Program-made: the position numbers and the translations under genes
Shown: positions 1-8,194 of the stretch, in pieces
Layout: every line of letters starts with the position of its first letter
How positions within the stretch are numbered: the stretch's first letter is position 1
Assembly: GCF_003353175.1 (NCBI RefSeq)
Contig: NZ_QHKS01000013.1
Span: forward strand, 62,001-126,000
Source: Paraburkholderia lacunae
GTDB lineage: Bacteria; Pseudomonadota; Gammaproteobacteria; Burkholderiales; Burkholderiaceae
Direction: 5' to 3'
DNA: 64,000 nt
The notes under the pieces: generated by a model
What the model saw: only the letters and a program-made list of their open reading frames with translations
Databases searched by the model: none
Told to the model about the DNA's origin: nothing

Positions 1-144
1 ACCGCGATTGCACTCAACATGCAGATTCGAAACAGCAGCGTTTGCCAATATGTCTTTAACGACGGCGCGATGTCGCTAGTCAGCTTCAACTCATTGCCTC
101 ATCTCGAACGTGCCGAGAGGCATGAATTTGTCACGTACGGCTGA
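1..144 (+). CDS. Histidine phosphatase family protein, C-terminal end (partial)
   Basis: Only the last 47 codons are in the window; frame 1 is open from base 1 to a TGA at 142-144. The fragment contains NSSVCQYVF and ends in a SFNSLPHLE-like stretch, which resembles the C-terminal strand and closing motif of phosphoglycerate-mutase-like histidine phosphatases. The catalytic RHG motif would lie upstream of the window. It runs directly into the kinase gene on the same strand, so it is probably the first visible member of that catabolic operon, perhaps removing phosphate from an intermediate. The family call rests on a short tail and is tentative. Confidence 0.5.
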   Translation, partial: TAIALNMQIRNSSVCQYVFNDGAMSLVSFNSLPHLERAERHEFVTYG

Positions 145-169
145 CCTCAACTGGGATTCCTGCTCAATC

Positions 170-1186
170 ATGCATGCCAGTCTTCAATTCGACGTCGAAG
201 ATCTCACACGTTATCTGACGGCGCACGTGCCCGGGTTTCAAGGGCCGTTGTCCATCGAGAAATTTCCCGGCGGACAATCCAATCCGACGTTTCTTCTGAA
301 GGCACAAAGCGGTAGCTACGTGCTGAGGCGTCAACCTCCCGGCGCACTGCTCAAGTCGGCACATGCCGTTGATCGTGAGTTTCGCGTGCTGTCGGCGCTC
401 GGCCGAACACGGGTCCCGGTCGCCCGGGCATATCACCTTTGCGAGGCCCGTGACGTCATCGGCAGCCTGTTTTACGTCATGAGCTACGAAGACGGACGAA
501 TCTTCTGGAATCCGGCGCTGCCCGAAGTACCCATCGAGGAGCGCGGCTCCATCTACGATGCGCTGCTCGGCACGATGGCGGCGCTCCACGATGTGGATAT
601 CGACGAAGTCGGATTGTCGGACTATGGCCGCCCGGGCAACTATTTCGCGCGCCAGATCGACGTCTGGACCACGCAATATCGCGCCGCGCAGACCGATATA
701 TTGGAGGCGGTGGAGTCGCTGATCGAGTGGCTGCCTGCCCACTGTCCGGCGGAAGTTGGAAAGCCTTCGCTCGTGCACGGCGATTTCCGTATCGACAATC
801 TCATTTTCATGCACGATGCGCCGCAAGTTCGCGCCATTCTCGACTGGGAGCTATCCACGCTCGGCAATCCACTGGCTGACATCGCGTACTTCTGCATGTG
901 TTTGCGGCTCCCGCCCAACGGTATTATCGCCGGACTCGCGGGCTTGAATCGAGGGGAGTTGGGGGTGCCGGACGAGGCGTCGATTGTCGAGCGGTATTGC
1001 GGGCTCCGGGGAATTTCGTCGATTGAGAACTGGAACTTCTACCTGGCGTTCAGCTTCTTCCGGCTCGCAGCTATCGCACAGGGCGTGAAAAAGCGGGCCT
1101 TGAGCGGTAACGCATCGAACGAAAAGGCGCGACAGGTGGGGGAGATGGCTGGGGCGCTTGCGAAGATGGGCATTGACCTGATCTGA
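170..1186 (+). CDS. APH-type phosphotransferase, LvaA/ACAD10-11 kinase-like
   Basis: Aminoglycoside-phosphotransferase-fold kinase of 338 residues. The ATP-site strand shows FPGGQSNPTF and YVLRRQP, followed by a Brenner-type catalytic loop HGDFRIDNL and the metal-binding ILDWELSTLG. This is the signature of the subfamily fused to acyl-CoA dehydrogenase in mammalian ACAD10/11 and encoded separately as LvaA in levulinate catabolism, where it phosphorylates the 4-hydroxyl of 4-hydroxyacyl-CoA. It is not expected to be an antibiotic-resistance enzyme. I chose the ATG at 170 because it begins 25 bases after the preceding stop; a GTG at 110 would overlap the upstream gene. The SDR and acyl-CoA dehydrogenase downstream support the role. 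The substrate is inferred. Confidence 0.85.
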   Translation: MHASLQFDVEDLTRYLTAHVPGFQGPLSIEKFPGGQSNPTFLLKAQSGSYVLRRQPPGALLKSAHAVDREFRVLSALGRTRVPVARAYHLCEARDVIGSLFYVMSYEDGRIFWNPALPEVPIEERGSIYDALLGTMAALHDVDIDEVGLSDYGRPGNYFARQIDVWTTQYRAAQTDILEAVESLIEWLPAHCPAEVGKPSLVHGDFRIDNLIFMHDAPQVRAILDWELSTLGNPLADIAYFCMCLRLPPNGIIAGLAGLNRGELGVPDEASIVERYCGLRGISSIENWNFYLAFSFFRLAAIAQGVKKRALSGNASNEKARQVGEMAGALAKMGIDLI

Positions 1187-1228
1187 AGACAGGCAGGAAA
1201 TCGGAACGTAGACATATTGGGGCTGATT

Positions 1229-1993
1229 GTGACTACTAATTTGTTTGATCTGAAAGGAAAGATTGCTCTGGTTACTGGCGCCAGCCGAGGTATCGGTGCG
1301 GAGATCGCCAAACTACTGGCTGAGCAGGGTGCCCACGTGATTGTGTCGAGCCGCAAGCTGGAAGATTGCGAATCTGTGGCGTGCGAGATCAAGGATGCGG
1401 GCGGGAGCGCCGAAGCGCAACCGTGCCATGTCGGGCGAGTCGAAGACATTCTCACGATCTTCCAGCATATTCGCGCACGGCATGGTCGTCTGGACATTCT
1501 CGTCAACAACGCGGCGACAAATCCGTATTTTGGCCACATTCTCGACACCGATCTGTCGTCCTTCGAAAAGACGGTGGAAGTCAACTTGCGCGGTTACTTC
1601 TTCATGTCCGTGGAGGCGGGCAAGTTGATGCGGGAGCACGGCGGCGGTGCGATCGTCAACACGGCTTCGGTCAATGCATTGCAGCCCGGCGACAAGCAGG
1701 GAATCTACTCGATCACCAAAGCCGCCGTTGTCAATATGACGCGGGCATTCGCGAAGGAGTGCGGGCCGTTGGGGATTCGAGTGAATGCGCTGCTCCCCGG
1801 ATTGACCAAAACCCGATTTGCGGGGGCGCTGTTCGCAGATCAGGCCACGTACGAAAACTGGATGCAGCGCATCCCGCTGCGGCGCCACGCGGAGCCTCGT
1901 GAGATGGCGGGTACGGTGCTTTACCTGGTGTCCGACGCTGCGAGCTATACCAATGGAGAGTGTGTGGTCGTCGACGGTGGACTGACGCTCTAG
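1229..1993 (+). CDS. SDR family NAD(P)-dependent oxidoreductase
   Basis: Classical short-chain dehydrogenase of about 254 residues. The cofactor motif TGASRGIG is near the N-terminus, NNAAT follows strand 4, and the catalytic Ser/Tyr/Lys set is visible as NTASVNA and YSITK. The C-terminal DGGLTL is typical of cytosolic SDRs of the DHRS4 type. The GTG at 1229 is preferred; a TTG at 1217 in the same frame is less likely. Set between an APH-type kinase and an acyl-CoA dehydrogenase, it probably oxidises the 3-hydroxyacyl-CoA made from a 4-hydroxy acid, like LvaD. That role is an inference from gene order; the fold and family are clear. Confidence 0.88.
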   Translation: MTTNLFDLKGKIALVTGASRGIGAEIAKLLAEQGAHVIVSSRKLEDCESVACEIKDAGGSAEAQPCHVGRVEDILTIFQHIRARHGRLDILVNNAATNPYFGHILDTDLSSFEKTVEVNLRGYFFMSVEAGKLMREHGGGAIVNTASVNALQPGDKQGIYSITKAAVVNMTRAFAKECGPLGIRVNALLPGLTKTRFAGALFADQATYENWMQRIPLRRHAEPREMAGTVLYLVSDAASYTNGECVVVDGGLTL

Positions 1994-2073
1994 TCAAGGG
2001 GGCGAAGCGCGCTCTTGGCCGCGCTGTCGGCTGATGCCTCGGCGACATTATTCAGGATTCTGGAGGAGTAGAA

Positions 2074-3318
2074 ATGGATTTTGCATATAGCCCGAAAGTC
2101 GAAGCGCTGCGCACACACGTGCGTACGTTCATGGACGCTCGCATCGTTCCGCGCATCCGGCAATGGCACGAGGAAGTGAGTGCGGGTCAATATCCGGTTT
2201 CCTTTATGGAAACCTTGAAGGAGCAGGCGCGTGAAGAGGGTCTCTGGAACCTGTTCCTTCCGCATCTGCGCGATGACGAGCCCGGTACCCGCCTGACGAA
2301 TCTCGAGTACGCGCCCCTGGCTGAAATCATGGGGCGGGTGTCGTGGGCATCGGAGGTGTTCAACTGCAATGCGCCGGACACGGGCAATATGGAGCTGCTC
2401 CATATGTTTGCCACGCCCGCTCAGCGCGAGCAGTGGCTCAAGCCCCTTCTCGACGGCAAGATCCGCTCGGCGTTTGCGATGACAGAGCCGGCTGTGGCCT
2501 CCTCGGACGCGACCAATATCACGACGTCGATTCGTCGCGACGGGGATGACTATGTCATCGACGGCCGGAAGTGGTTCATCACAAATGCAGCACACCCGAA
2601 TTGCAAGCTCTTCATCGTGATGGGCAAAACGGATCCGGACGCGCCGAGCCACCGTCAGCAGAGCATGATTCTCGTGCCCCGCGATACACCCGGCGTCAAG
2701 ATGATCCGCAATATCACGGTGCTCAATCACCTAGCACCGGAAGGGCACTGCGAAATCGAGTTCAATGGGGTGCGCGTGCCCCGGACGAGTCTCCTCGGTG
2801 AGGAGGGCAGCGGCTTTGCGCTTGCGCAGGCTCGCCTTGGGCCGGGACGGATTCACCACTGCATGCGTTCGATCGGCGCCGCGGAACTGGCGCTCGAGTT
2901 GATGGTGGAACGGGCCCAGGCCCGCACGGCATTCGGAAAGATGCTGGTTGAGCAGGGCGCCGTCGCCGAATGGATCGCGAAGTCGCGAATCGAAATCGAT
3001 CAAGCGAGGCTCTTTGTTCTCAAAGCGGCGTGGATGATCGATAACGTGGGCGCAAAGGAGGCGCGCAAGGAAATCTCGATGATCAAGGCGCTGGTGCCGA
3101 GTGTTCACACCGCCGTTTGCGACCGGGCGATGCAGGTGTTTGGCGCGATGGGGCTGAGCCCCGACACGCCATTGGCCGATAGCTGGACGTGGGGCCGTGC
3201 GTTGCGGTTCGCAGATGGTCCGGACGAGGTTCATTTGCAGAGCATTGCACGCATGGAAATCAAGGCGCAGCCCTACGAGCCGGGGAAGGATAATCCCTAC
3301 CTGATGGCGTCGGCGTAA
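2074..3318 (+). CDS. Acyl-CoA dehydrogenase family protein (ACAD11/LvaC-like)
   Basis: FAD-dependent acyl-CoA dehydrogenase fold, 414 residues, behind a strong GGAGGAG ribosome site. Visible family features are MTEPAVASSDATNI (flavin-binding middle domain), the RKWFITNA strand, and a C-terminal helical domain with QVFGAMGLSPDTPLA and GPDEVHLQSIAR. In LvaC and the C-terminal half of ACAD11, proteins of this type act on a 4-phosphoacyl-CoA and lead to 3-hydroxyacyl-CoA rather than doing a simple dehydrogenation. The gene follows the kinase and SDR in one direction with short gaps, which supports that reading. Ordinary acyl-CoA dehydrogenation cannot be excluded from sequence alone. Confidence 0.9.
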   Translation: MDFAYSPKVEALRTHVRTFMDARIVPRIRQWHEEVSAGQYPVSFMETLKEQAREEGLWNLFLPHLRDDEPGTRLTNLEYAPLAEIMGRVSWASEVFNCNAPDTGNMELLHMFATPAQREQWLKPLLDGKIRSAFAMTEPAVASSDATNITTSIRRDGDDYVIDGRKWFITNAAHPNCKLFIVMGKTDPDAPSHRQQSMILVPRDTPGVKMIRNITVLNHLAPEGHCEIEFNGVRVPRTSLLGEEGSGFALAQARLGPGRIHHCMRSIGAAELALELMVERAQARTAFGKMLVEQGAVAEWIAKSRIEIDQARLFVLKAAWMIDNVGAKEARKEISMIKALVPSVHTAVCDRAMQVFGAMGLSPDTPLADSWTWGRALRFADGPDEVHLQSIARMEIKAQPYEPGKDNPYLMASA

Positions 3319-3350
3319 GGCATAGAGCCAGTTTCAAAGCGTGGCCTTGC

Positions 3351-3370
3351 GGGGGGAGCCTTATCCCCCC
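3351..3370 (+). terminator. GC-rich hairpin after the catabolic operon
   Basis: A run GGGGGGA is followed six bases later by its complement TCCCCCC, 32 bases after the acyl-CoA dehydrogenase stop. No T-run follows, so it could slow polymerase or protect the 3' end rather than be a classical intrinsic terminator. Confidence 0.35.
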
Positions 3371-3536
3371 GACAGGGACCGCGTTTCCTCCGACGGCTCC
3401 GCCTGCGACCGTTGTCGATGCGGCCGTCAAATGACGCTTATACTTTTCCAGTTTGAGCAGGATGACGGGTAGGTCATGGCTTGGGGGAATCCAGGCGAGC
3501 CGACGGCACAGAACGACAGGACAACAGGAAGACATC

Positions 3537-4451
3537 ATGGACCGCTTCGTTGCGATGAGAGTTTTTGCGCGCGTGGTCGAAGCCGGCAGTTTCGTGAAGG
3601 CGGCGGAGTCGCTGCAACTGCCGGTGGCGAACGTCTCCCGGATCGTTCAGGCGCTCGAAGCGCATCTCGGCGCGCGCCTTCTGAATCGAACGACGCGCAG
3701 CATCAGCATTTCCGAAGACGGCGAAATGTACTACCAGCGATGCCTGAGCGTGCTTGCCGAGGTCGACGACATGGAGGCCGAACTCTCGCATGCGAAGCTG
3801 AACCCGAAGGGCAAGCTGAAAGTGAACCTGCCGGCGGTGGTCGCGCGGACGACTGTCATTCCGGCGCTGCCGGAATTCTTCGCGAAGTATCCGGACATCG
3901 GGATCGAGATGGGCTTGACCGACCGGCAGGTCGATATCGTCGAGGAAGGCGTCGACTGCGTGATCCGCGTTGGCGAGCTCGAAGACTCGGGGCTCGTCGC
4001 GAGGCGCATCGGCAATATGGCGCGACTCACGTGCGCCGCGCCTGCGTACCTCGCGACGCACGGCGAGCCGAAGACGCCGGACGAGCTGCGCCATCACATC
4101 GGCGTCAATTACTTGTCGAGCAACACCGGACGGGTACGCGGCTGGGACTTCGTGATCGACGGCAAAAACGAACTGATCGAGATGAAAGGCATGATCGCCG
4201 TCAACGATGCGGATGCCTACCTGACATGCGGGCTGCACGGACTGGGCATCGTGAAGGGCCCTCGCTACATACTCGGGCCGTATGTGGCGACCGGCGCGCT
4301 GCGCGAAATCCTCGTCGACTATCCATCGGTGCCGCGGCCGATATCGATTCTCTATTCGCCGAACCGGCACCTGCCGCATCGGATCCGCGTGTTTGTGGAT
4401 TGGATTGCCGAGGTGTTCGCACGCGAACCGTTGATGCAGTGCAAGAACTGA
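3537..4451 (+). CDS. LysR family transcriptional regulator
   Basis: A 304-residue LysR protein. The N-terminal winged helix-turn-helix shows MRVFARVVEAGSF, KAAESLQLPVANVSRIVQ and LLNRTTRSISI, and the substrate-binding domain follows (VDCVIRVGELEDSGLVARRI, GLGIVKGPRYI). The subfamily resembles AaeR/DmlR-type regulators found beside oxidoreductases. The ATG at 3537 is preceded by AGGAAG; longer starts in this frame lack the family N-terminus. It lies between the acyl-CoA dehydrogenase and the sigma-factor gene, all on the plus strand. Its target and effector are not visible. Confidence 0.9.
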   Translation: MDRFVAMRVFARVVEAGSFVKAAESLQLPVANVSRIVQALEAHLGARLLNRTTRSISISEDGEMYYQRCLSVLAEVDDMEAELSHAKLNPKGKLKVNLPAVVARTTVIPALPEFFAKYPDIGIEMGLTDRQVDIVEEGVDCVIRVGELEDSGLVARRIGNMARLTCAAPAYLATHGEPKTPDELRHHIGVNYLSSNTGRVRGWDFVIDGKNELIEMKGMIAVNDADAYLTCGLHGLGIVKGPRYILGPYVATGALREILVDYPSVPRPISILYSPNRHLPHRIRVFVDWIAEVFAREPLMQCKN

Positions 4452-4606
4452 CGCTGCGCATCAATGCGATCGAAGCAAGCCGGACGCGCGGGCGCATCCG
4501 GCTTGCCGTGCCGGGAATCTCGAGCGTTGTCCCATCCGTGGCAATATGCAACTGCTAGCCCGCTGTGCGGGCGGCGCTTGTGCCAAACGCGAGAAGAAGT
4601 CTGTTC

Positions 4607-5488
4607 ATGGACGACGACACACAGGTCTTTAACGGGCTCCGTCCCCGATTGCAGAAGATTGCCTATCGAATGCTGGGGTCTGTCGCCGAAGCCGAAGATA
4701 TTGTGCAGGACGTCTGGCTGCGTTGGCATGCGGCGGCCCGCGAGAGCATCGATAACGCGGAAGCGTGGCTCGTCGCGGTCACGACACGGATGTCCATCGA
4801 CCGTCTGCGCGCCGCGAAGATTCAGCGCGAGCACTACACGGGCATCTGGTTGCCCGAGCCGCAGATGACCGACTCACCGGCTACACCCGAGGAGGTCACG
4901 GAGCGTGCGGACGACGTCTCCGTGGCATTTCTGACGCTGCTCGAGCGGCTGACGCCGGAAGCGCGGGCAGCGTTCCTGCTGCGCGAGGTCTTCGACGCGG
5001 ACTACGGCGAAGTCGCCGAGGCCATCGGCAAGACGGTGGCGGCGTGCCGGCAACTGGTAAGCCGTGCAAAAGCGCAACTACGTGATGAACGCCCGCGTTA
5101 TGCGGTGCCGCGCGAGACGCATCTTCGCCTGCTGCGAACCTTCGCGAACGCGCTGGAAAGCGGCGACTTCCCTGCGATCAACGCATTGCTGGCCGAAGAC
5201 GCAATGCTGATCGGCGACGGCGGCGGACAAGTCCCGAGCTTCCCGAAGCCGATGGTGGGCGGCCGGCGTATCGCGCAGCTTTTTTACGCGTCGTCGCTGC
5301 GTTACGGCAGCGAAATCGGCGTCAGGCTCGTGGTGCTCAACGGTCAGTGGGCGCTGCTGCGCTTTATCGAAGGCAAGCTCGAGTCGGCGCAGTCGTTCGA
5401 AACGGACGGCGAGCGCATCGTTCGCATCCACGTGCAGCGCAACCCCGACAAGCTGGCGCGCATCGCCGCGGCATGCGCCAACGGTTGA
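4607..5488 (+). CDS. ECF41-type RNA polymerase sigma factor (SigJ-like) with NTF2-like C-terminal extension
   Basis: Extracytoplasmic-function sigma factor of 293 residues. Region 2 (residues ~8-75, with AEDIVQDVWLRW) and region 4 (residues ~110-165, with DYGEVAEAIGKTV) are followed by a SnoaL/NTF2-like domain. Three ECF41 signatures are present: WLPEP in the linker (residues 81-85), DGGG (204-207) and NPDKL (279-283). In characterised ECF41 proteins the extension replaces a separate anti-sigma factor, and no anti-sigma gene is present here. The next gene is a carboxymuconolactone decarboxylase, the usual ECF41 partner. The ATG at 4607 follows GAGAAGAAG. A promoter matching the published ECF41 consensus lies at 6684-6710. 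Confidence 0.93.
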   Translation: MDDDTQVFNGLRPRLQKIAYRMLGSVAEAEDIVQDVWLRWHAAARESIDNAEAWLVAVTTRMSIDRLRAAKIQREHYTGIWLPEPQMTDSPATPEEVTERADDVSVAFLTLLERLTPEARAAFLLREVFDADYGEVAEAIGKTVAACRQLVSRAKAQLRDERPRYAVPRETHLRLLRTFANALESGDFPAINALLAEDAMLIGDGGGQVPSFPKPMVGGRRIAQLFYASSLRYGSEIGVRLVVLNGQWALLRFIEGKLESAQSFETDGERIVRIHVQRNPDKLARIAAACANG

Positions 5489-5676
5489 ACGCTGATATCT
5501 CTGCGGCGCCCATGCGCGTCGCACGTTGCCGATTGGTGCCGGGCGGGCAACACCGTGAGCCCGTTCGCATGCCTACCGCGACACGCCGCGCCCACCTACG
5601 ATGACTTCGTGCGGCTCATTGCCGCTAACGGCACCCGCGAAGCTCGGGTGTTGACTCATCGTCGCCAGGAGAAATC

Positions 5677-6156
5677 ATGACGCAGCGTATCAACTACGTT
5701 CAGCAATCGCCGGAACTGTTCAAGAAGTTCCTCGAACTCAGCAATCTGCTTAAGGACAGTGCAATCGAAGAATCGATCCGGGACCTCATGTCGATCCGGG
5801 CGTCGCAGATCAATGGCTGTGGATTCTGCCTCGACATGCACGTGAAGGAAGCGCGCATCCACGGCGAGCGGGAACTGCGCATCCATCATCTCGCGACGTG
5901 GCGCGAGTCGACGCTCTTCGCGCCGCGCGAACGCGCCGCGCTCGCCTGGACGGAAGTGCTGACGAAGCTCCCCGAACACGGCGTGCCCGACGACATCTAC
6001 GAGCGCGTGCGTACCCAGTTCTCCGAGAAGGAACTGTCGGACCTGACATTCGAAGTGATGGCCATCAACGGATGGAACCGTGCGAACGTCGCGTTCAAGA
6101 CCGTGCCGGGTTCGTCAGACAAGGCGTTGGGTCTCGACAAGGCAAACCTGGCCTGA
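5677..6156 (+). CDS. Carboxymuconolactone decarboxylase / AhpD-like family protein
   Basis: A 159-residue helical protein of the CMD/AhpD family. The redox motif is CGFCLDMH at residues 48-55 (Cys48, Cys51, His55), as in alkylhydroperoxidase AhpD-like proteins, and is preceded by IRASQINGC. A second half contains PRERAALAWTEVLT and an NGWNRANVAF-like stretch typical of the family. It probably handles peroxide or another reactive small molecule in the cytosol, with an unknown substrate. It sits 188 bases after the ECF41 sigma gene, the usual arrangement in which the CMD gene is the sigma target. I could not find an ECF41 promoter immediately upstream of this gene. Confidence 0.92.
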   Translation: MTQRINYVQQSPELFKKFLELSNLLKDSAIEESIRDLMSIRASQINGCGFCLDMHVKEARIHGERELRIHHLATWRESTLFAPRERAALAWTEVLTKLPEHGVPDDIYERVRTQFSEKELSDLTFEVMAINGWNRANVAFKTVPGSSDKALGLDKANLA

Positions 6157-6229
6157 ACGGCGGGTTCTGCTGTCCTTCCTTATCTTCGGCCCGCGCGTGC
6201 GGGCCGCGTCATTTGGGGAGCACACCACC

Positions 6230-6637
6230 ATGCTTCGCTTGAAATACACAGTACTGGCGATAGCCGCCGCAGTAGGCGCATTGATGGGCGACGCCCGCGC
6301 CGCGGCGCCCGCAGCAATCGTCACGCCGTTGATGACGAAGCCGCTCGACGAGTATCCGGGCAGGGAAGCCTTGATGATCACCGTCGAGTATCCGCCGGGT
6401 GCCGTCGATCCTGTCCATCGGCATCATGCGCACGGGTTCATCTACGTGCTGGAAGGATCGATCGTGATGCAGGTCAAGGGCGGCAAGCAAGTCACGCTGA
6501 CGCCCGGACAGACCTTCTATGAAGGCCCGAACGATATTCATACCGTCGGACGCAACGCAAGCCAGACCCAACCGGCAAAGTTCATCGTGCTGCTGTTGAA
6601 GGACAAGGGTGCGCCCGTTCTCGTGCCGGAGAAGTAA
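6230..6637 (+). CDS. Secreted cupin domain protein
   Basis: A 135-residue single-domain cupin with an N-terminal signal peptide (basic start, hydrophobic LAIAAAVGALM, then DARAAA). The metal-binding cupin motif 1 reads PVHRHHAHGFIYVLEG and motif 2 includes PNDIHTVGRN, so the His/Glu ligands appear intact. The fold binds a metal and a small ligand; family members include RmlC-type cupins with quercetinase-like or unknown roles. GGGGAG lies upstream of the ATG at 6230. It follows the CMD gene by 73 bases and probably belongs to the same stress-response unit, acting in the periplasm. Confidence 0.85.
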   Translation: MLRLKYTVLAIAAAVGALMGDARAAAPAAIVTPLMTKPLDEYPGREALMITVEYPPGAVDPVHRHHAHGFIYVLEGSIVMQVKGGKQVTLTPGQTFYEGPNDIHTVGRNASQTQPAKFIVLLLKDKGAPVLVPEK

Positions 6638-6683
6638 GCCCGAGCGCACGCCCACGCCTACGCCCCAGAAAAACGGCGGACGA

Positions 6684-6710
6684 TGTCACAAATGGCAGCG
6701 CTGATACGTC
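6684..6710 (+). promoter_or_regulatory. Candidate ECF41 promoter (TGTCACA - 16 nt - CGTC)
   Basis: TGTCACA at 6684-6690 and CGTC at 6707-6710 are separated by 16 bases, matching the known ECF41 -35/-10 consensus. Transcription would begin about at the start codon of the LysR gene at 6720, so that gene would be leaderless or start at the in-frame ATG at 6744. Confidence 0.6.
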
Positions 6711-6719
6711 TAGTCGCGT

Positions 6720-7763
6720 ATGGACTCCACAACTCGCGCTGCCATGTCAGATTACCCATCACGCCGACCCGCTGCCGGCGCCGCCGATCCGTTCGCAAGC
6801 AGCTTTGCGACCAGTTACGCCGGCGTCGTTTCTTTTCTGGCCGTCGCCAATGAAGGCAGCTTTGCCCGCGCGGGCGATCGCCTCGGCATCGGCCGATCCT
6901 CGGTTAGCCGCAACGTGCAGAAACTCGAGGCCCAACTCGACGCGCGTCTCTTCCTGCGCACGACGCGAAGCACGTCGCTGACGCGCGAAGGTGAACTTTT
7001 CTACGAGAACTGTCAGCCGGGCATAGAGCGCATCGCCCAGGCGCTGGAAGACATGCGGGAGCTGCGCAACGGGCCAGCTCGCGGCCATCTGCGCATCGGC
7101 TCGACGCCCGGCTTCGGCCGCAAGATCGTCGCGCCGCTGCTGCGAGGCTTTCACACGCAATATCCGGAGATCGCTCTGGAATTGCTGCTGAACGATCTCC
7201 CCGCCGACTTCACAGCCGATCGCATCGACGTATCGTTTCGCGATGGACGCATGGAGGACAGCGGGATCGTGGCGCGGCAGCTGATTCCGATGCAGATGAT
7301 CGTCTGCGCATCGCCCGCCTATGCACGGATTCACGGCTTGCCGCGCCATGTCGACGAACTGGCGGATCATCGCTGCATCAACTTCCGGACGGCCTCGGGC
7401 CGCGTCAGGGAGTGGGAATTCAAGGTCGACGGTCTTGCGCAGCGGCGTCAGCCCCCCGCGCAGCACACGTTCAACGACGCGGATCTGGTCCTGCAGGCAG
7501 TGCTCGACGGGCTGGGCATCGCGCAGTTGCCGGCCTATCAGGTGTGCGCTCTGCTTGGCGACGGGCAGTTGCTCAGTTGTCTCGCGCAGCACGCACCCGA
7601 CGACGGCGGCCACTACCTCTGCTATCTCAGCCGCAAGCATCTTCCTGCCCGAATCCGTGTGTTCATCGACTATATGACCGAGCATACGAGAGCGCTCGAC
7701 CTGCAGTGCGTGACGACGGTGACGACGTTATCGACGTTATCGCCGTTATCGACAGTCGAGTGA
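6720..7763 (+). CDS. LysR family transcriptional regulator
   Basis: A 347-residue LysR regulator with an unusual extension of roughly 35 residues before the helix-turn-helix (SFLAVANEGSFARAGDRLGI, then SSVSRNVQKLEAQL and LFLRTTRS). The effector domain carries VSFRDGRMEDSGIVARQL and GLGIAQLPAYQV. The C-terminus ends in a short TTL/STL/SPL repeat made by near-identical 9-base units around 7722-7758. No clear ribosome site precedes either ATG (6720 or 6744). The ECF41-like promoter directly upstream suggests the sigma factor controls this gene, so the regulator may extend the same stress response. Confidence 0.88.
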   Translation: MDSTTRAAMSDYPSRRPAAGAADPFASSFATSYAGVVSFLAVANEGSFARAGDRLGIGRSSVSRNVQKLEAQLDARLFLRTTRSTSLTREGELFYENCQPGIERIAQALEDMRELRNGPARGHLRIGSTPGFGRKIVAPLLRGFHTQYPEIALELLLNDLPADFTADRIDVSFRDGRMEDSGIVARQLIPMQMIVCASPAYARIHGLPRHVDELADHRCINFRTASGRVREWEFKVDGLAQRRQPPAQHTFNDADLVLQAVLDGLGIAQLPAYQVCALLGDGQLLSCLAQHAPDDGGHYLCYLSRKHLPARIRVFIDYMTEHTRALDLQCVTTVTTLSTLSPLSTVE

Positions 7764-7995
7764 CGACACCCCGAACGACGATGCGGTAACTGATGCTACT
7801 GATGCAACACGGTGGGTCCCGGGCGGCGCTACCGCATGACGTAGTGCAGGCCTACGATGCTTCCTGTACGGACGTCGCGCGAATCGCGGCCAGTCCGGCA
7901 AAGCACCGGCCATCCCATACGCAATGGGATGCAAGCCGGATTCGAGAAATTGGCAGCGGCTTGACAGCCGCGCACAAGCCCATGGAGAAAGAGAT

Positions 7996-8169
7996 ATGGT
8001 GCAGCGTTTCCTCTCAGCGAGTCACGATTCGCGCAAGGCCGTCGAAGATGCAACCGCGCGTTACTTCGGTGCGCAGTTGCAGGACGACACGCTCGTCCCG
8101 GGCGCAAATCCGCGTCTCGTTACGGTGAACTTCGACGCGTGGTTCGCCCAGGCACAGGCTGCGAAATAA
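7996..8169 (+). CDS. Small hypothetical protein upstream of ohr
   Basis: A 57-residue open frame starting at ATG 7996 after GAGAAAGAG, ending 25 bases before the Ohr-like gene and on the same strand. It has no signal peptide or membrane segment. The sequence (ARYFGAQLQDD, VTVNFDAWF) looks like the C-terminal end of a larger protein, so it may be a remnant instead of a complete gene. I do not recognise the family. Confidence 0.45.
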   Translation: MVQRFLSASHDSRKAVEDATARYFGAQLQDDTLVPGANPRLVTVNFDAWFAQAQAAK

Positions 8170-8194
8170 GCGGCAGCCACAGACGAGGTGCGCC

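Noticed and set aside
170..1186. Aminoglycoside resistance kinase
   Set aside because: The fold is shared, but the motifs and the acyl-CoA dehydrogenase/SDR context fit the LvaA/ACAD11 kinase group, not drug resistance.
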